Source: Atherinomorus stipes (lineage: Eukaryota > Chordata > Actinopteri > Atheriniformes > Atherinidae). Taken from it: 64,000 nucleotides of DNA. Each line of letters starts with the position of its first letter. The stretch's first letter is position 1. Positions 1 through 12,001 of this stretch are shown here, in pieces. Made by a program: the position numbers and the translations under genes. The DNA is taken from NCBI GenBank assembly GCA_023101725.1, contig JALJCO010007061.1, forward strand, positions 83,358 to 147,357, written 5' to 3'. The notes beneath the pieces were generated by a model. That model saw only the letters and a program-made list of their open reading frames with translations. It did no database searches and was not told the origin of the DNA.

Positions 1-640
1 ATAGATGCAGGAGAGAGAGCGGCTTGGCTTTATGTGATGAATAAAGCGAGGGAACGTCATCGTTGGGCGTCTCTGCTCCGTGTCTGGTTCACTAGATGAT
101 TCCAGGTGTTCTGAACTTGTGAGGAGTGTCACCGTTTACTCCAGGAGCTGTGCGCTGGCGAGGGGCGCTTTTGGCTGTCTGACCCGGTCCAGTTTAACTT
201 CCCGCTGTCCCGATGCGGGGCAGCATTATCAGCCCAGTACATCCCATCAGCACAGCAGGTCATCAAACCGCCGTTCAGACACCGGGAACGGACACAGATC
301 ACAGTTTATCCTCCTCTGTCTTCAGAGAGAGAGGAGATTCCCCTGGTTCTTCTGGGTGTTTCCCATCCTGTCAGAAAATGTTTGTCTGTGTCATGACATT
401 TAGTTGCTCTGATTGGTTGATGCCCCACGTCAAGACGCCAAAGTTCAGATTTTCTAAACTGTGACGCACGTGTCGTGCGTCAAACGCTCAAAATCTTAAA
501 ACTCGATGCGCGAAACGCCTGTAACACCCCAGATGCACCGCACCCGACGCATGAAACATGCCGCAGGGTTTTCGACGCCTCCTCAACACGTGTCAGCCAT
601 TGACTTTTCATGTAAACCTGACGCCCTTGACGCCCAAATC
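1..640 (+). repeat. Dispersed repeat, Harbinger-like, copy A
   Basis: Positions about 180-470 match the reverse complement of about 3,835-4,110. The shared order of landmarks is GGTCATCAAACCGCCGTT, then GATCACAGTT, then the CTGGTTCTTC and TTTCAGATTTTC-like blocks. The stretch to about 640 is rich in GACGCC and CGCG words, as in fish Harbinger-type MITEs; that class label is inference. Frames here are short and share no protein match I recognise. The element runs off the left edge, so its end cannot be seen. Confidence 0.45.
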
Positions 641-1133
641 GCGTTTGGTGAGTACGCATCATAATTATGACCAATAGCAAACAAATACTGTTGTTTTTCC
701 TGCCAAAGTTCATGTGCTGGTGCAGAAAGCTGATGGTGGGACATGTAAAGGCAAATAATAATCCTTCAACATTGGTTGCAACCCATCTTTCATATCCATC
801 AACTGTTGCTTCCACTTCATGGGACAGAAACTTTAGATGTTTTCATCTATACTCAAACTAAACTAGGTTTTGTGTCTCTTACTGACATTTTTATTGGTAA
901 AACAGCAAACATCTGTCCATGCACAGGTGTCTTTTTCATTTTTGAGGAGATTTAATTGGGTGGGGGATGATGTCGTTAGCAGTGTCATCCTCAGTGTAAG
1001 TTACCATGGCAATGCACCTCTGAAAGAAGAGAACCAGCTTGGAGATACTTAGAGCAGCACTATGCATCTTTCTGACCTTAAAGATGGGTTTCTGACTCGT
1101 TTGGATGCCAAAGTGACATTTATTACACACATT
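641..1133. other. Unassigned AT-rich sequence
   Basis: I see no gene or known repeat here. It separates the Harbinger-like repeat from the poly-T end of the first retroposon copy. Short frames on both strands look like chance. Confidence 0.5.
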
Positions 1134-3010
1134 CCTTTTTTTTTTTTTTTTTCCTTTTTTTTCCCCTTTCTTTTCTTCTACTTGTCCTGTCCAGCATCGA
1201 AGCAAGCAGAATGGAAATCTGATTGCTTTATTCTGTTGAACAGTTTTGCTTTATCAAGCGGAGCTTTATGAACATAAGGCTCCACTTGATATCATGTTTA
1301 TTCATTTTATTTCTTTATTTAAACATTTGTCTGTTACACCATTCCATTTCACACTGCTGGGCCTGACAAGGGAGAAATGAAAGTCAACAGAGGCAACGAT
1401 AGAAAGTGAAACAGAGAGAAAGGAGTAAGGAAGAGGAAGAGGAAGAGAGAGAGGAGAGAAAACATGAATCCACTTACACAGTTCACTGGTACATCTGTAC
1501 AGCGATCCCTAAACAACCAAGGTCTCTGTTGGAAAACAAAACAAGCAATCCCCTACAGGAGGACCTGCAGGTGGCTTAAATATCCTCAGATCATACAAAC
1601 ACACACAGAACTACGCAGAGAAGAGGTACAACCTAGTTATCGCAATGGGAAGTAGAGAAGAGGTAAAACCTAGTCATCGCAATGGGAAGCAGTGTCACAG
1701 TGTCAACATGCATAATAAAGGGTCTCCGTGGTGATACAGTCATGCAGATGCAGCCTCGTCTCTGCAAGGAGGAGGAAGCCCGCAAGGCTCACGACCCAGG
1801 CCCCCAGCAGCCACCCAGAGGCCCAGATCCCAGCCCCCCCCAAAGAGCGGACATGCATCCCCCGAAGGGCGGCCCCAGCCGGAGCCCCCCGCAGTCTGGG
1901 GGCCCAGGCCCCAGCGGACCAAGACCAGCAGCTGCCGACCCCACCGGGCGCCAGGCGTCCCCCCGGAGCGGAGACAGCGCCGGGCCCAGGGCCCAAGCGC
2001 CCAGGAGCAGCCACCCCCCCCCGACCCGGGCGGCCCAACTGAAACCCAGGAGGACCGGACCCCCCAGACGACACCCCTCCAGGGCAGGCCAGCCCCCACC
2101 CCAACGTCCCTGCCCCACACACCTGACACCAGGGCGCCACCACCTCTACCACCCCCTATCCCGCCACCACGCTCACACACACACTCCCCACACACCTACC
2201 CCAACACTAGGGCTGAAAGATATACCGTCACCGCATCCACACCGAGACACGGGCACCCAAGACATCAACACCGCAAGAGCAACCACACAAAAGATACAGA
2301 TCGTCCCCGCGCCCGCCCCGCATACAAAGCCCCGGAAGCCACAAACAAAACCGCACCCCCCACCAAAGCGCCCGGCCCCCAACCAACCCGCAGCCACACC
2401 GCACCACACCGACACCAAGATGCCCGGCACGAACACCGAGATACGAAACCCCGCCCACACCGCCCAGCCCTACCCAACACCTCCATGTCCCCCCCCCCCC
2501 ACACACACACACATACACCCACCCACTCCGCTCTCCGACCTTACATACCCACACTCACTCCTCCCTCCAACCCCAACACTCTCCCTCCCTCTACCGTCCA
2601 CACCTACCCCCACCTCCTCATACCCTCTAACACACACATGCACTCCCCCCACATAACTGCACCAACCCCCTCCCTACCCCCCACACATACGCCCCCACCT
2701 CCCTATACCCCCAATGCCCCATACAGTCCCCCCCTTACATGTCCAGCCCCGCCCATCCCTCTGACCTATCACACTCCCGCCCTTCCTTCCTTCAGCCCCT
2801 CACGACCATCCCTACTAGACACTCACGAGCATGCCACTCCTTCCTCCATCCCCCCTTTCCTCCAACCACTTACCCACATCTCCTCCCTCTTCCAGCCCAA
2901 GTTCCTCCCTCCCACATTTCCTCTTCCACACTCTCATTCATTATTCTCACATACCCACCTCGCTCTTGCCCATGCCCTCGTGCCTCCTGAGTGGTAGCTC
3001 GGGCCGGGGA
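1134..3010 (-). mobile_element. Poly(A)-tailed retroposon, copy 1
   Basis: Read on the minus strand, this element starts in a G-rich region, passes a unit containing CCCTTTATTATGCATGTTGA and short repeated TTTTACCTCTTCTCTACTTCC words, and ends in AATAAA signals and a poly(A) run (poly-T at about 1,136-1,152 on the plus strand). It matches 34,892-37,316 over most of its length but extends further at its 5' end (about 2,640-3,010). The plus strand from about 2,080 to 2,990 is almost free of G. Long frames, including 1,682-2,656 on plus, reflect this composition and lie antisense to the element. It is probably the 3' part of a LINE, family not identified. No clear target duplication is visible for this copy. 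Confidence 0.65.
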
Positions 3011-3043
3011 AGGAGCCATGAGCTCCAAGCCCCCAACACGTCC

Positions 3044-3310
3044 CTGCATGTCATAATTTTGCTTCCAGGATGGTGCGGGACTTTACAGCTGAGATTCGCT
3101 TCAGCTACGGCGTTGTGCCAGCTGCTGGTTATCAGCACACTGGCTGTTCTGGACATGCACCATGGCTGAGTCATCTAAGAAATGCAATACATTGTCAGAG
3201 AAAGCAAGGAAAAGAAAGAGAAAGGTACAGGTCAAGAGATAAGACTAGTCAACATGGGGCTGACTTTTACTGTCTGGAGATATCAGAGAAGAGACAGGAT
3301 GCATGATAGA
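3044..3310 (+). pseudogene. Possible remnant of a transposon-derived first exon
   Basis: An ATG at 3,163 opens a basic stretch beginning MAESSKK and continuing SEKARKRKRKVQV. After a stop, another frame gives VNMGLTFTVWR. Lys/Arg-rich starts followed by a 'VNIG.AF.RWR' motif occur in many fish transposon-associated proteins; I use this as a family resemblance only. The frame is broken by a stop and at least one shift, and nothing follows it. It may equally be chance. Confidence 0.25.
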
Positions 3311-3700
3311 TGCAGAATTAACCGTCGGTAGGGAGAAGCATCCTCAGTGAGAAAACCTGCCCAAGTTCAGCCAGCCAAGTAATCCCTGACTGTAAAAGGA
3401 ACGCTGGGATATAAAGTTCTTCCAGGGATGTTTCTACATGCTGGAGCAATGCTGAAGGAAAATATGTACTAACGAAATCTCGTGAGATTTGGTGTCCTGG
3501 TGATCCTGATGTACCGACACCAATATTTTCCAATGTCAGTTTTTTATGCTGACATCTGCTGATATCAGTAGGGGATAATGTTCGACATCTCCACAAATTG
3601 TAGCAAAGAATGCAAATTTTCATCCATAGTCTCACAGCAGGTGAGACGAAAGAATAAAAACACCACCGTAGATGGGATAAAACAATAAAATACAAATAAA
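3311..3700. other. Unassigned sequence
   Basis: No gene is visible. A segment around 3,490-3,570 has the 'tgctgacatctgctgatatcag' style of decayed interspersed repeats. Confidence 0.4.
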
Positions 3701-3779
3701 TATGCATTAGATGAACATGTGCAACAGGTTTAGATATTCATTTAAACATTTTTTTAAATGAGCTTTTAAATATGGAATA

Positions 3780-4290
3780 TGTGAAACTTTCAAACAATGC
3801 GTCCAGACCGAATGCAACGTATGTAATGCATGTATTGTGCGCCCAAGACGGTGAGTGCCAGAGTTGGAAAATCTGAAATTTTGCAGCTTGACAAGGGGTG
3901 TCATGATGCAGAGACACATTTTCTTGCGGGACAGGAACTATCAAGAAGAACCTGGGGAATGCCTTCACTTTATGAAGAGAATGGAGGATGAACTGTGATC
4001 TGCATCTGGTCCCAGGTTTTCCAAACGGCGGTTTGATGACCTACTGTTACACATCTGGACCGGATCAGACGAAAGTAGTGTCCCATCGTCAGCATGCAGC
4101 TCCAGACGCTGGATGACATCATTCTCTGTCCTTAGTAAAGCCAAGCAGCTGCTCAGTTTTATCTGCCATTGTACAAAGACACAGGCACAGGAAAACAACC
4201 AGGTTCAGTATTTTACTCTGAAGATGCTCGGGTATTTAGAGTGTTTTGCCTCTAATGGCAAGCATCGGGACCAGCGTTCAAGTTTCAATT
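3780..4290 (-). repeat. Dispersed repeat, Harbinger-like, copy B (inverted)
   Basis: Reverse complement of the repeat at 1-470. On the minus strand a frame beginning at 4,198 reads through TENDVIQRLELHADDGT and then SSNRRLENLGPDADHSSSS, a more protein-like version of the sequence in copy A. This suggests the family once encoded a first exon here. Copies A and B may be the two arms of one large inverted structure around the retroposon, or independent insertions; the outer ends are not visible. Confidence 0.45.
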
Positions 4291-4507
4291 CAGTTAAAAT
4301 TTTTCAATTCTAATTTATTTTTACAGCATATTTCCAACAGTGTCAGCTGACCAAAGTGCTTTACAATGGTAACAGCATCATGGAAAAATAAGTCACCAAT
4401 AAAATTAAAGAGACATTAGATTAAAAAGAAAATAAAGGAATGAATGAGGAAATTAATGAAATAGACCTATGTAACACCAATAAAATAAATAAAAACAAAA
4501 TCATGTA

Positions 4508-5440
4508 TATACACTATATTACCAAAAGTATTTGCTTACCCATCTAAATTACGGAATCAGGTGTTTTAATCACTTCCATGTCCACATGTGTATAAATGAA
4601 GCAGCTCGGCATGCAGACTGTTTTTACAAACATTTGTGAAAGAATGGGTCGCTCTCAAGAGCTTACCGAATTCCAGCGTGGAACTGTGATAGGATGCCAC
4701 CTGTGCCACAAATCCAGTCGTGAAATTTCCTCCCTCCTAAATATTCCACAGTCAACTGTCAGCTGTATTATAATAAAATGGAAGTGTTTGAGAACGACAG
4801 CCACAAAGTGAAAGGCCACGTAAACAGACGGAGCAGGTCAGTGGATGCTAAAGCGCAAAGTGCGAAGAGGTGGCCAACTTTCTGCAGAGTAAATCACTAC
4901 AGACCTCCAAACTTCATGTGGCCTTCAGATCATATTAAACTTCATTTAATGGGTTTCTAAGGTGATCAGCTGCATCCATCCATACACCACAAAGTGCAAT
5001 GCAAAGCGTGGATTCAGTGGTGGAAAGCAGCCGCCACTGGACTCTAGAGCAGCGGAGGCGTTCTCTGGAGTGATGAATCACACCTCTCCATCTGGCAATC
5101 TGATGGAGGAGTCTGGGTTTGGTGGTTGCCAAGACAACGGTACTTGTCTGACTGCATTGTGCCAAGAGTAAAGTTTGGTGGAGGGGGGATTATGGTGTAG
5201 GGTTTTTTTTTTAGGAGTTGGGCTTGGCCCCTTAGTTCCAGTGAAAGGAACAATGAATTCTTCAGCATACCAAGACATTTTGGACAATTTCATTCTTTCA
5301 ATTTTGTGGGAACATTTTGGAGCTGGCCCCTTCCTCTTCCAACACAACTGTGCACCAGTGCACGAAGCAGGTCCATAAAGACCTGGATGCAGAGTCTGGT
5401 ATGGACGAACTTGACTGGCCTGCACAGAGTCCTGAAAAAT
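4508..5440 (+). mobile_element. Tc1-like DNA transposon, 3'-truncated (copy 1)
   Basis: The 5' end carries the TIR-like CACTATATTACCAAAAGTAT. A transposase relic follows: MGRSQELTEFQRGTVIG with a helix-turn-helix segment (PQSTVSCIIIKWK), then fragments [20 protein letters not shown] and PVKGTMNSSAYQDILDN, and last GPFLFQHNCAPVH with the second catalytic Asp position replaced by Asn. Many stops and shifts mean it is dead. It breaks off near 5,440, just before the region that supplies the final [11 protein letters not shown] motif in the sister copy at 42,588-43,773. Confidence 0.9.
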
Positions 5441-6410
5441 GTCATGTTTCTAAAGATCTGAATCCATGACAACCATTGAGTTGCTAATCTATCAGCTTTT
5501 ATAGAAGCACTCACAGAAGTCATTTAGTTCATGATTCAAACGGCACATTCACCTGAAGGAAACACCTATGATTGCTCATCATACCACGACTCAGACGTAC
5601 CACTCTTCCTTCTGCGCTATGACAACTATAACTGCCTGAATGAGTCTCCCCTCTGAGTCCAAGGCCAGACATTTCACCACGCTTTACTTCCCTCTCCTGT
5701 CCTACGCTTTCACCTCTGGTCAGTCAGCCAAATATTTGCCATCTAATCATCTGAACATTGGAGCTAATTGGTTATGATAATCCTAATGACTCTCCTTCCA
5801 CTAACACACTAATGGACATGTGTTTCTTTGTGGAATGAATCAGTCTCATTAGTCCATAAAGGAGGTCCACTTGTGTGGACTGCAGGTGATTTCTATCCGA
5901 GTCTCCCTGACTGTCTTGATGCTGGATAATGGTCTGCACAGCCACTAATGAACCGAGCATGTGTTTTTTGTAAGTGTGTGCTGGAGGGTGTTAATGTGCT
6001 GCTGTCACACTCAGAGACAAATCACAGGTTCTGTGTGAATGTGTGTTTGTCTGCATTTATGTTTGTCTAGAAGAGAAATGAGCAAACAACTGCTACACTG
6101 GCTTTACTCTTTAACGGTGTCGTGTCAGAGCAGTTGCAGCTTGCCTGCAGTATTCAGCAGCACCTGAAGCTTTAATCATTTATTACCCGCCTCATCCAAC
6201 TCTTCTCTTTGGTTTGGTTGTGTAACAGAAAAAAGGCACAAAGATGCAAGCTAAGTGTTCTTAAGCTGAGTGGGTATGACTAACATACTAGGGCTGTACA
6301 GTGCGAGCATCCATATCCAGTATGATACTGGATATGGATGCTTCCCATCCCCTGATGCACAGCGACGGGATGTTTTCGCACACCAGGGTTCCTCTTTAGT
6401 GCATGGCTTG
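5441..6410. other. Unassigned, possibly unique sequence
   Basis: No gene and no repeat that I recognise. The part at about 5,740-5,960 is unusually free of repeats and holds several TAAT-core words (CTAATTGG, ATAATCC, CTAATGA), which could suggest a non-coding regulatory element; that is speculation. Confidence 0.4.
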
Positions 6411-6411
6411 G

Positions 6412-6545
6412 ATCAGGGGTGTAGACTTGTAGTTCTCGAGACCGATCTCAAGACCACTTTTTCAGTCTTGTCACGGCCTCAACAGTCTTTGGTCTTGGGT
6501 CTTTCGGTCTCACAGTGTCTCGGACTGGCCAAGCAGTCTTGAAGG
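6412..6545 (+). mobile_element. hAT-like terminal fragment
   Basis: Starts with CAGGGGTGTAGACTTGTAG and continues as a degenerate 'tctcgagacc/gtcttgg' repeat, like the ends of fish hAT elements. No matching right end was found, so this is at most a truncated end. Confidence 0.35.
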
Positions 6546-6572
6546 GATTTGTAACCTATACAAAAAGATATA

Positions 6573-7136
6573 GGGCGCATTCACAAAGCTTTTTTGATTC
6601 GAATCAGAGTCTGTTTGCTCGGAAAGTCCGCTTCGTTTAGGGAAGTTGTGAATGCGAAAACAGACTCTGATCTGGAACAAACAACCGGACTCGGTCTGCC
6701 TGCAAATGCAGGTCTCGGTCAGATTCAAGTGAACCAAAGACAGGAAGTGGACTACAAATTGCATTGGCATTGTGGGTCAAACGTTGGAAAACGTGGGTAA
6801 ATGCCACGACAACAAACACACGTGAGGGACTGCGGTATATATAAAGATGGCTCGATATTTGATCTGATGAAAGCATATCCAGCTCCTCGTACAGAAATAA
6901 TGTCGCTTTGTGGAGGAAACAGAAGTTGTGAGAACCTTCTTGTACATGCGTCTTGTCCTTGCCTACGGTGAATCTGAAAGCAGCACCACCTGAGATTTTT
7001 ATTCTTGGCCCATTTGGTCCGTTTGGCAATAGTGTAACATGAGCGCGATCTCGGTCCGGAAGACCATCCCCACCCCCAACCGAACCGAGTCCCCAAATGG
7101 ACCAAGACTCGCGGACTATGCTTTCTTAATGCGCCC
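6573..7136 (+). mobile_element. Harbinger-like MITE, copy 1
   Basis: Bounded by GGGCGCATTCACAAAGC on the left and the reverse complement of GGGCGCATTAAGAAAGC on the right. The same element occurs at 56,072-56,678, where an internal frame encodes a Myb/SANT-like start (MARGQTWSYEEVKGLIDIW). In this copy that coding part is deleted to a few residues around 6,847. The 3 bases outside each end (ATA and AAA) are only weakly compatible with the TWA duplications of Harbinger elements. Confidence 0.75.
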
Positions 7137-7164
7137 AAAGAAAGCCAAGAAATCAGCTGGAGTC

Positions 7165-8478
7165 TGTCAGTGTTTAGAAAGTAATCCTTTCCCCTATCAG
7201 TATAAAGTCATATCTGCTGGTTTCGTCCTGATTGATGCCTTTGAAAAGGTTTCTCATCACCAAGGTGTCAGACAAGAAGCATTCCATGATGGGTAAAAGC
7301 AAAGAGCTGTCTAAAGACCTACGCAACCTTATTATTAAAAACACACTGAAGGCATTGGTTCCAGGTGCATTTCTAATCTTCTGAAAGTTCCAGTGAGCAC
7401 CATTGGGACCATCATCCGGAAGTGGAAAGAACACGGCATGGTCATAAACCGGAACAGCCAGGTGCTCCTGACAAGATTTCAGACAGAGGAGTCAGAAAAA
7501 TAATCAGAAAGGTTCTCCAACAGCCCAGGACCACTCGTGGAGAGCTTCAGAAAGACCTGGAATCAGCAGGTACAGTTGTTTCAGAGAAAACAAGAAGTAA
7601 AGAACTAAACCACCATGACCTTCATGCACACATACCACGCAAGACTCCATTTCTGAAGAAGAAGCACGTTGATGCTTATTTGAAGTTTGCAACACAACAT
7701 CTGGACAAACCAATGACATTCTGGAAAACATAGTCTGGTCAGATGAGACCAGAACTGAACTCTTCGGATTTCATAAGACACAACATATTTGGAGGAGAAA
7801 TGGCACCAAAAACACCATAGCAACAGGTAAGTTCGGAGGTGGGAACATCATGGTGAGGGCTGTTTTTCAGCATGTGGTACTGGCAGACTTCATATCATTG
7901 ATGGAAGAATCAATGGAGAAAAGTAGAGAGACATTCTGGACCAGAATCTGCTGCATCTGCAGCTGCTGAAGATGAAAAGAGGCTGGATCTTTCAGCAAGA
8001 CGACCGTCCCAAGCACACAGCCAAGAAACACTCAGCTGGTTTAAGAGGAAGAAAATAAAGCTGCTAACCGCCCAGTCAATTGGATTCAATTGAAAATCTT
8101 TGGAAAGAACTGAAGATCCAAGTTCACAGAAGAGAACTGGAACCTTGAAGATTTGAAGGTAGTTTGTGCGGAAGAATGGACCAAAATCACACCTGAGCAA
8201 CGTATTCCACTGGTTTTTCCATACAGGAGGCGTCTGGAGGCTGGAACCACCACCAAAGGTTTTTGCACTAAGTATTTAATAAATTCCAGTAAGCATATTC
8301 AGTACTTATTCCCTGTGTCATTTCACTATATAACACATAACTTAATTTATGGACATAAATGTTAGGATTTCTTTACATGTGTACATTACTTGGGTTGTTG
8401 CCAACATCTGGTGAAAATTTCATGTCAATAACTCTACTAGAAATATATTTACTGAGAAAAATGTTGACGTCTTCAATA
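7165..8478 (+). mobile_element. Tc1-like DNA transposon relic (second family)
   Basis: Transposase fragments in order: MMGKSKELSKDLRNLIIK at 7,286; TIIRKWKEHG; ISDRGVRKIIRKVLQQPRTT; then VRSDETRTELFGFHKTQ with the first catalytic Asp, FGGGNIMV, FQQDDRPKHTAKKH with the second Asp, an IENLWKELK block with the final Glu region, and EDLKVVCAEEWTKITPEQ near the C-terminus. These lie in several frames with stops, so the gene is dead. The 3' end reads 'ttgacgtcttcaatac' and runs straight into a poly-C tract at 8,479. This family differs from the elements at 4.5, 20.3 and 42.6 kb. Confidence 0.9.
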
Positions 8479-9133
8479 CCCCCCCCCCCCCCCGTGTACA
8501 TATACACACATGTTGGATGAAGACTGCGGAGTCCCGATGCCGCCAGTGGACATGCGAAACGCCCTCGTGCCCTATCTAGTGACTATAGGATATCTGTAGT
8601 TGGACCACCAAGGGCCCTGCCATCAGCCACTGCACCCGACCCCCACAGCCCCTTATGGTTTAGTTTCTTTCCAGGTGCAGCAGCTTTGGTTTTGATTGTA
8701 TAGTTGTTGCTGTTCTCTTTACTCTCCCCCTGTCAGGTCCAACATTAATATGTAACTCAGCAATAATCAATTAAAAAAGAAAGAATACTTCACTTTCAGC
8801 AGGAGCCTTACACCCACAAAGTTTCACTCCTTTTTAAATCAATAAGCCCACACTTTGCAAAGTAAATTTGTTCAGCCCACCATCAGCCAGAACATCATTC
8901 TCTGTCCTGATGCAGGAAGTTTTCATCTTCATCTCACCTCACATTTTGCGTCTTAAATAAAATGTTCATCAGACTAAGTTAAAGATCTGAATCTTGACAT
9001 GCCCGTTTAAAATCTGCCTATGACATTAAATCTGGTCTCTTCAACTATTTCTGCAGCTCAACTTGAGGATTTTTTTTTTTTTTTTTTTTTTTTGCAAATT
9101 AACTGAAAGTGCCACGTGCAACAATTTACGAAA
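8479..9133. other. Poly-C tract and unassigned sequence
   Basis: A C17-like run at 8,479-8,495 follows the Tc1 relic. The rest holds nothing I recognise apart from a poly-T run at about 9,069-9,092. Confidence 0.5.
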
Positions 9134-9592
9134 GAGGATTAGGGCCACTGAAGAATAAAAAAATCGGAGAAAAAAAATCTGAATTCTGACTTTTTTTACA
9201 GAACATTGTAGAAAAGAAAATCAGATTTTTTTTTTCAGTTTATTAAAGAAAAAGTTAGAATTCTGACTTTTTTTAGAAAGAAAAAAAAATTTTTTTAATG
9301 TTCTGGAGAAAAGTCAGTTCGGAAAAAAAGGTCATAATTCCAACTTTTTTTCTCAGAATTCTGACTTTTTTCTTACATATTGAGAAAAAAATCGCCCATT
9401 TTCTTTTCTTTTTTTTAACGTTCTGGGAAAAAAAAATCAGAAATACGTCACAGAATTCTGACTTTTTTTCCGATATTGAAAGAAAAAAATCTACAGAATT
9501 TTTTTCCTTTTTTGATGTTCTAGAAAGAGGTCAAAATTGTGATTTTTCTCGGAATTTTATTTGTTTTTCTTCAGTGGCTAATCCTAATCCTC
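9134..9592. mobile_element. Foldback MITE made of palindromic repeats
   Basis: Terminal inverted repeats: GAGGATTAGGGCCACTGAAG on the left, and on the right the reverse complement of GAGGATTAGGATTAGCCACT. Between them a palindromic unit around GAATTCTGACTTTTTT repeats several times in both orientations, so the whole element can fold on itself. No coding capacity. Confidence 0.7.
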
Positions 9593-10754
9593 CTCTGTAA
9601 GAATTCAACAATAAAGGGACAAAACATTTGCTTAATTCTACACAGAAGGAAGTGCACAAGGAGCAAACACCTTTATACAACTATCATTTCCAAATTAGAC
9701 AATTTCGTCTGAAACAAACCTGCAACTCTTTTCCATTCTTTTCTGTAGAAGCTTTATCTTCTCATCTTTAACAAAAGAAAGGATTTTGGTTTAATTTTGT
9801 CAGAGAGAATACAATGTCACATCAAGAGATATTTGAAGCACACAAATCAACCCATGAAGAAAAAATATAAAGTATATGTATCTCCCGTGATGACCTGGGC
9901 TGACTTTTGCAGCTTGTTATCAGGGTAAGGAAAGGACTGAGACAGTTTCGAGTTTAAAAGAAAACCCTTAAGTGTTTCCTTTCTAATTTTATAGATGTGG
10001 GTTTTTCAGTGCTGTTTTTAAAATCCAGGTTTTGGATGGGTTAAAAGGTCTAAAAACAGAAGTATTTCTTTTTCTTCAAGCCTGCACAGCATTTCAGGGC
10101 CTCCAACACTGCGAATGAGCTTTCCTTTACTGGATACACATCTCTGTGCTCCGCGTCTTTATTCTTCATTACCTCTTCAATCAGAGAAAACAGGGATTTC
10201 TTCCCTTCTGAGACCAGAGGAGGAAGCGATTGGTCTCAGCTGGTGAAATTCTGCAGTGTTTTCTGTCCAGCTCTCGTCTCTCCACAGTAAACAATGATAA
10301 AAGGAAGCAGCATTGCGGTACACATAATCAGACTTATCGTGGCCAGCTCTCCTGTCAAAGACGGCTCTTAAAATCTACTAGACCATCCTCTTTAAACCAC
10401 CTTCTCTCCCTTCATGTTTGTCCACATATTGAGAAATGTTATACACTGAATTGTGCTGGGTTGCTGCTGGGCACAGATTGAAAATCATTTACTTTATAAA
10501 AACTTACATTCAAAAATAGAAGTACTTTAAGACAGTTTTTTAGCAGAAAATGAGGAGGTGTGTGGGGGGGTACAATTCGCACCCTGGAAGCACTTGGTGT
10601 GCCAGGACTACTGTATTGACATTGGTTTTGGTACAAAATGAACCAACCAGACCAAAGCAGAGTCAGGTCTTTTCCCATTTATTGTTCCAGGCTTTTTATT
10701 GATTGCAAACAGTTTGTTCAATGGAACGAACTGTGGATGCTTCTGTGTTGTAGA
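9593..10754. other. Unassigned sequence
   Basis: I see no gene, splice-supported exon or recognisable repeat in this stretch. Confidence 0.4.
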
Positions 10755-10757
10755 CAA

Positions 10758-11100
10758 CTTAAAGGTACAATGTGTAAGAATTACTGACATCTAGTGGTAA
10801 AGATGGGTATTTGAAAGAAAAGATGTTTTCTTTTAAATATCTTCATATTCCGAGCACTGCTGCGAATGTATGGTGGCCGTTAGTGGCCAAAATTTTCCCA
10901 GACATAAAGATGTTTTCATCTGTGAGTGGATCCAGTGGTTTCAGGTGTAGCTAGAACTGTTCAATGAGTAACTATTTTTAATGTCTTTTAAGGCATTACT
11001 TATCCTAAACAGTACTCTAACGCCAATTAAACAAAGCAGGTACTGCAGTTTTAAAGTTCAGAGGGTTCTCACTTCACTCACATTGTTCTGTCCATTTAGG
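10758..11100 (+). repeat. One end of a TTAA-type MITE, truncated
   Basis: Begins TTAAAGGTACAATGTGTAAG and continues 'ctgacatctagtgg', a start shared by many fish MITEs. The expected mirror-image right end (ACATTGTACCTTTAA) is missing, so this is a partial copy. Confidence 0.45.
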
Positions 11101-11149
11101 GACACCGTAGTAAAAACGGCAGCACAAATATGGCAGCCTGCATAAAAGA

Positions 11150-11225
11150 TTAAATTAAATTAAATTAAATGAAAAATACTTTATTTATCCCAGAAGGGAA
11201 ATTCAACATTGTAAAAAGCTCACCT
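11150..11225 (-). repeat. Retroposon 3' tail with (TAAAT)n
   Basis: On the minus strand it reads TTTCCCTTCTGGGATAAATA, then AAGTAT, and ends in a run of ATTTA units. This is the common 3' tail of fish non-LTR retroposons. No coding part is attached. Confidence 0.5.
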
Positions 11226-11373
11226 TTTTTCTTTTCTTTTGTTTTTTCTAATGACTCATTTTAAGCATATAACAGCCATTCTAGTGAAAACGATTACACA
11301 TCAATAGAAATACAGTTTGTCCAGTAATGAAGGACAGGAGACAAAGGAGCTGGCTTAAGTTCAGGAAGCTGGC

Positions 11374-12001
11374 TTAAAGGGATATTGTGTAAGTTCTCCT
11401 GTGTTTTACTCACAAAAACTGATTATTTGGTTCAAAAGTGTTTTTTCATTAATCAGTAATCACTCCCATCAACAAACTGAAGTGCTCCTCTAAGTTCTAA
11501 ATTTGCCGTTTGTATCATTCATTTATACATCGAGCGGGGCGGCTCGGTGGAGGCTGCCATGTCGTATCGCCATGTTTTTGCGTGCGGGAGAAGTGTGACG
11601 GTAGGAAAACACAGAAACTCACCGGACACACCGGAGTTTTCAGCTCAGTTCGAGGTAATGCCTTTGAAAAGTCACCGTGCTGCAGTGGGAGAAACCAGCG
11701 TCTCACTGATGCTGCGTTCACGTGCAGTCGGGCAGACGGCCGTTGGTAACAAACCAGATGTTATTTTAATCAATAAAGCCGAGCGAAAGACGGTAAAACA
11801 TGGGTCAGGGAAAACAATACGACATCGCCATGACAACCAAACAGATGTGGACTGATGTCACTGTAACTGACGGACCACGTCTTCACATAGAGGCTGGTGA
11901 TAACTTTACATGAATCGGCTGTCGTCGGTCTGCCCGGTTTCACGCGAATGCAGCATTAAAAGTACGAGGGAGCTGCTCCCGATTACACAGTGTCCCTTTA
12001 A
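11374..12001. mobile_element. TTAA-bounded MITE (piggyBac-like)
   Basis: Both ends are TTAA followed by AGGGATATTGTGTAA on the left and AGGGACACTGTGTAATC on the right (reverse complement). The single TTAA at each outer edge is what a piggyBac-type insertion leaves; the superfamily is inferred from this only. Frames inside (a 102-residue plus-strand frame at 11,547-11,855) have no recognisable domain. Confidence 0.75.

Noticed and set aside
1682..2656. Proline-rich plus-strand frame of 324 codons (and its partner at 36,340-37,332)
   Set aside because: The frames lie antisense to a poly(A)-tailed retroposon in almost G-free sequence. Several other frames on both strands are open there too, and homopolymer length changes between the copies alter the residues without selection.
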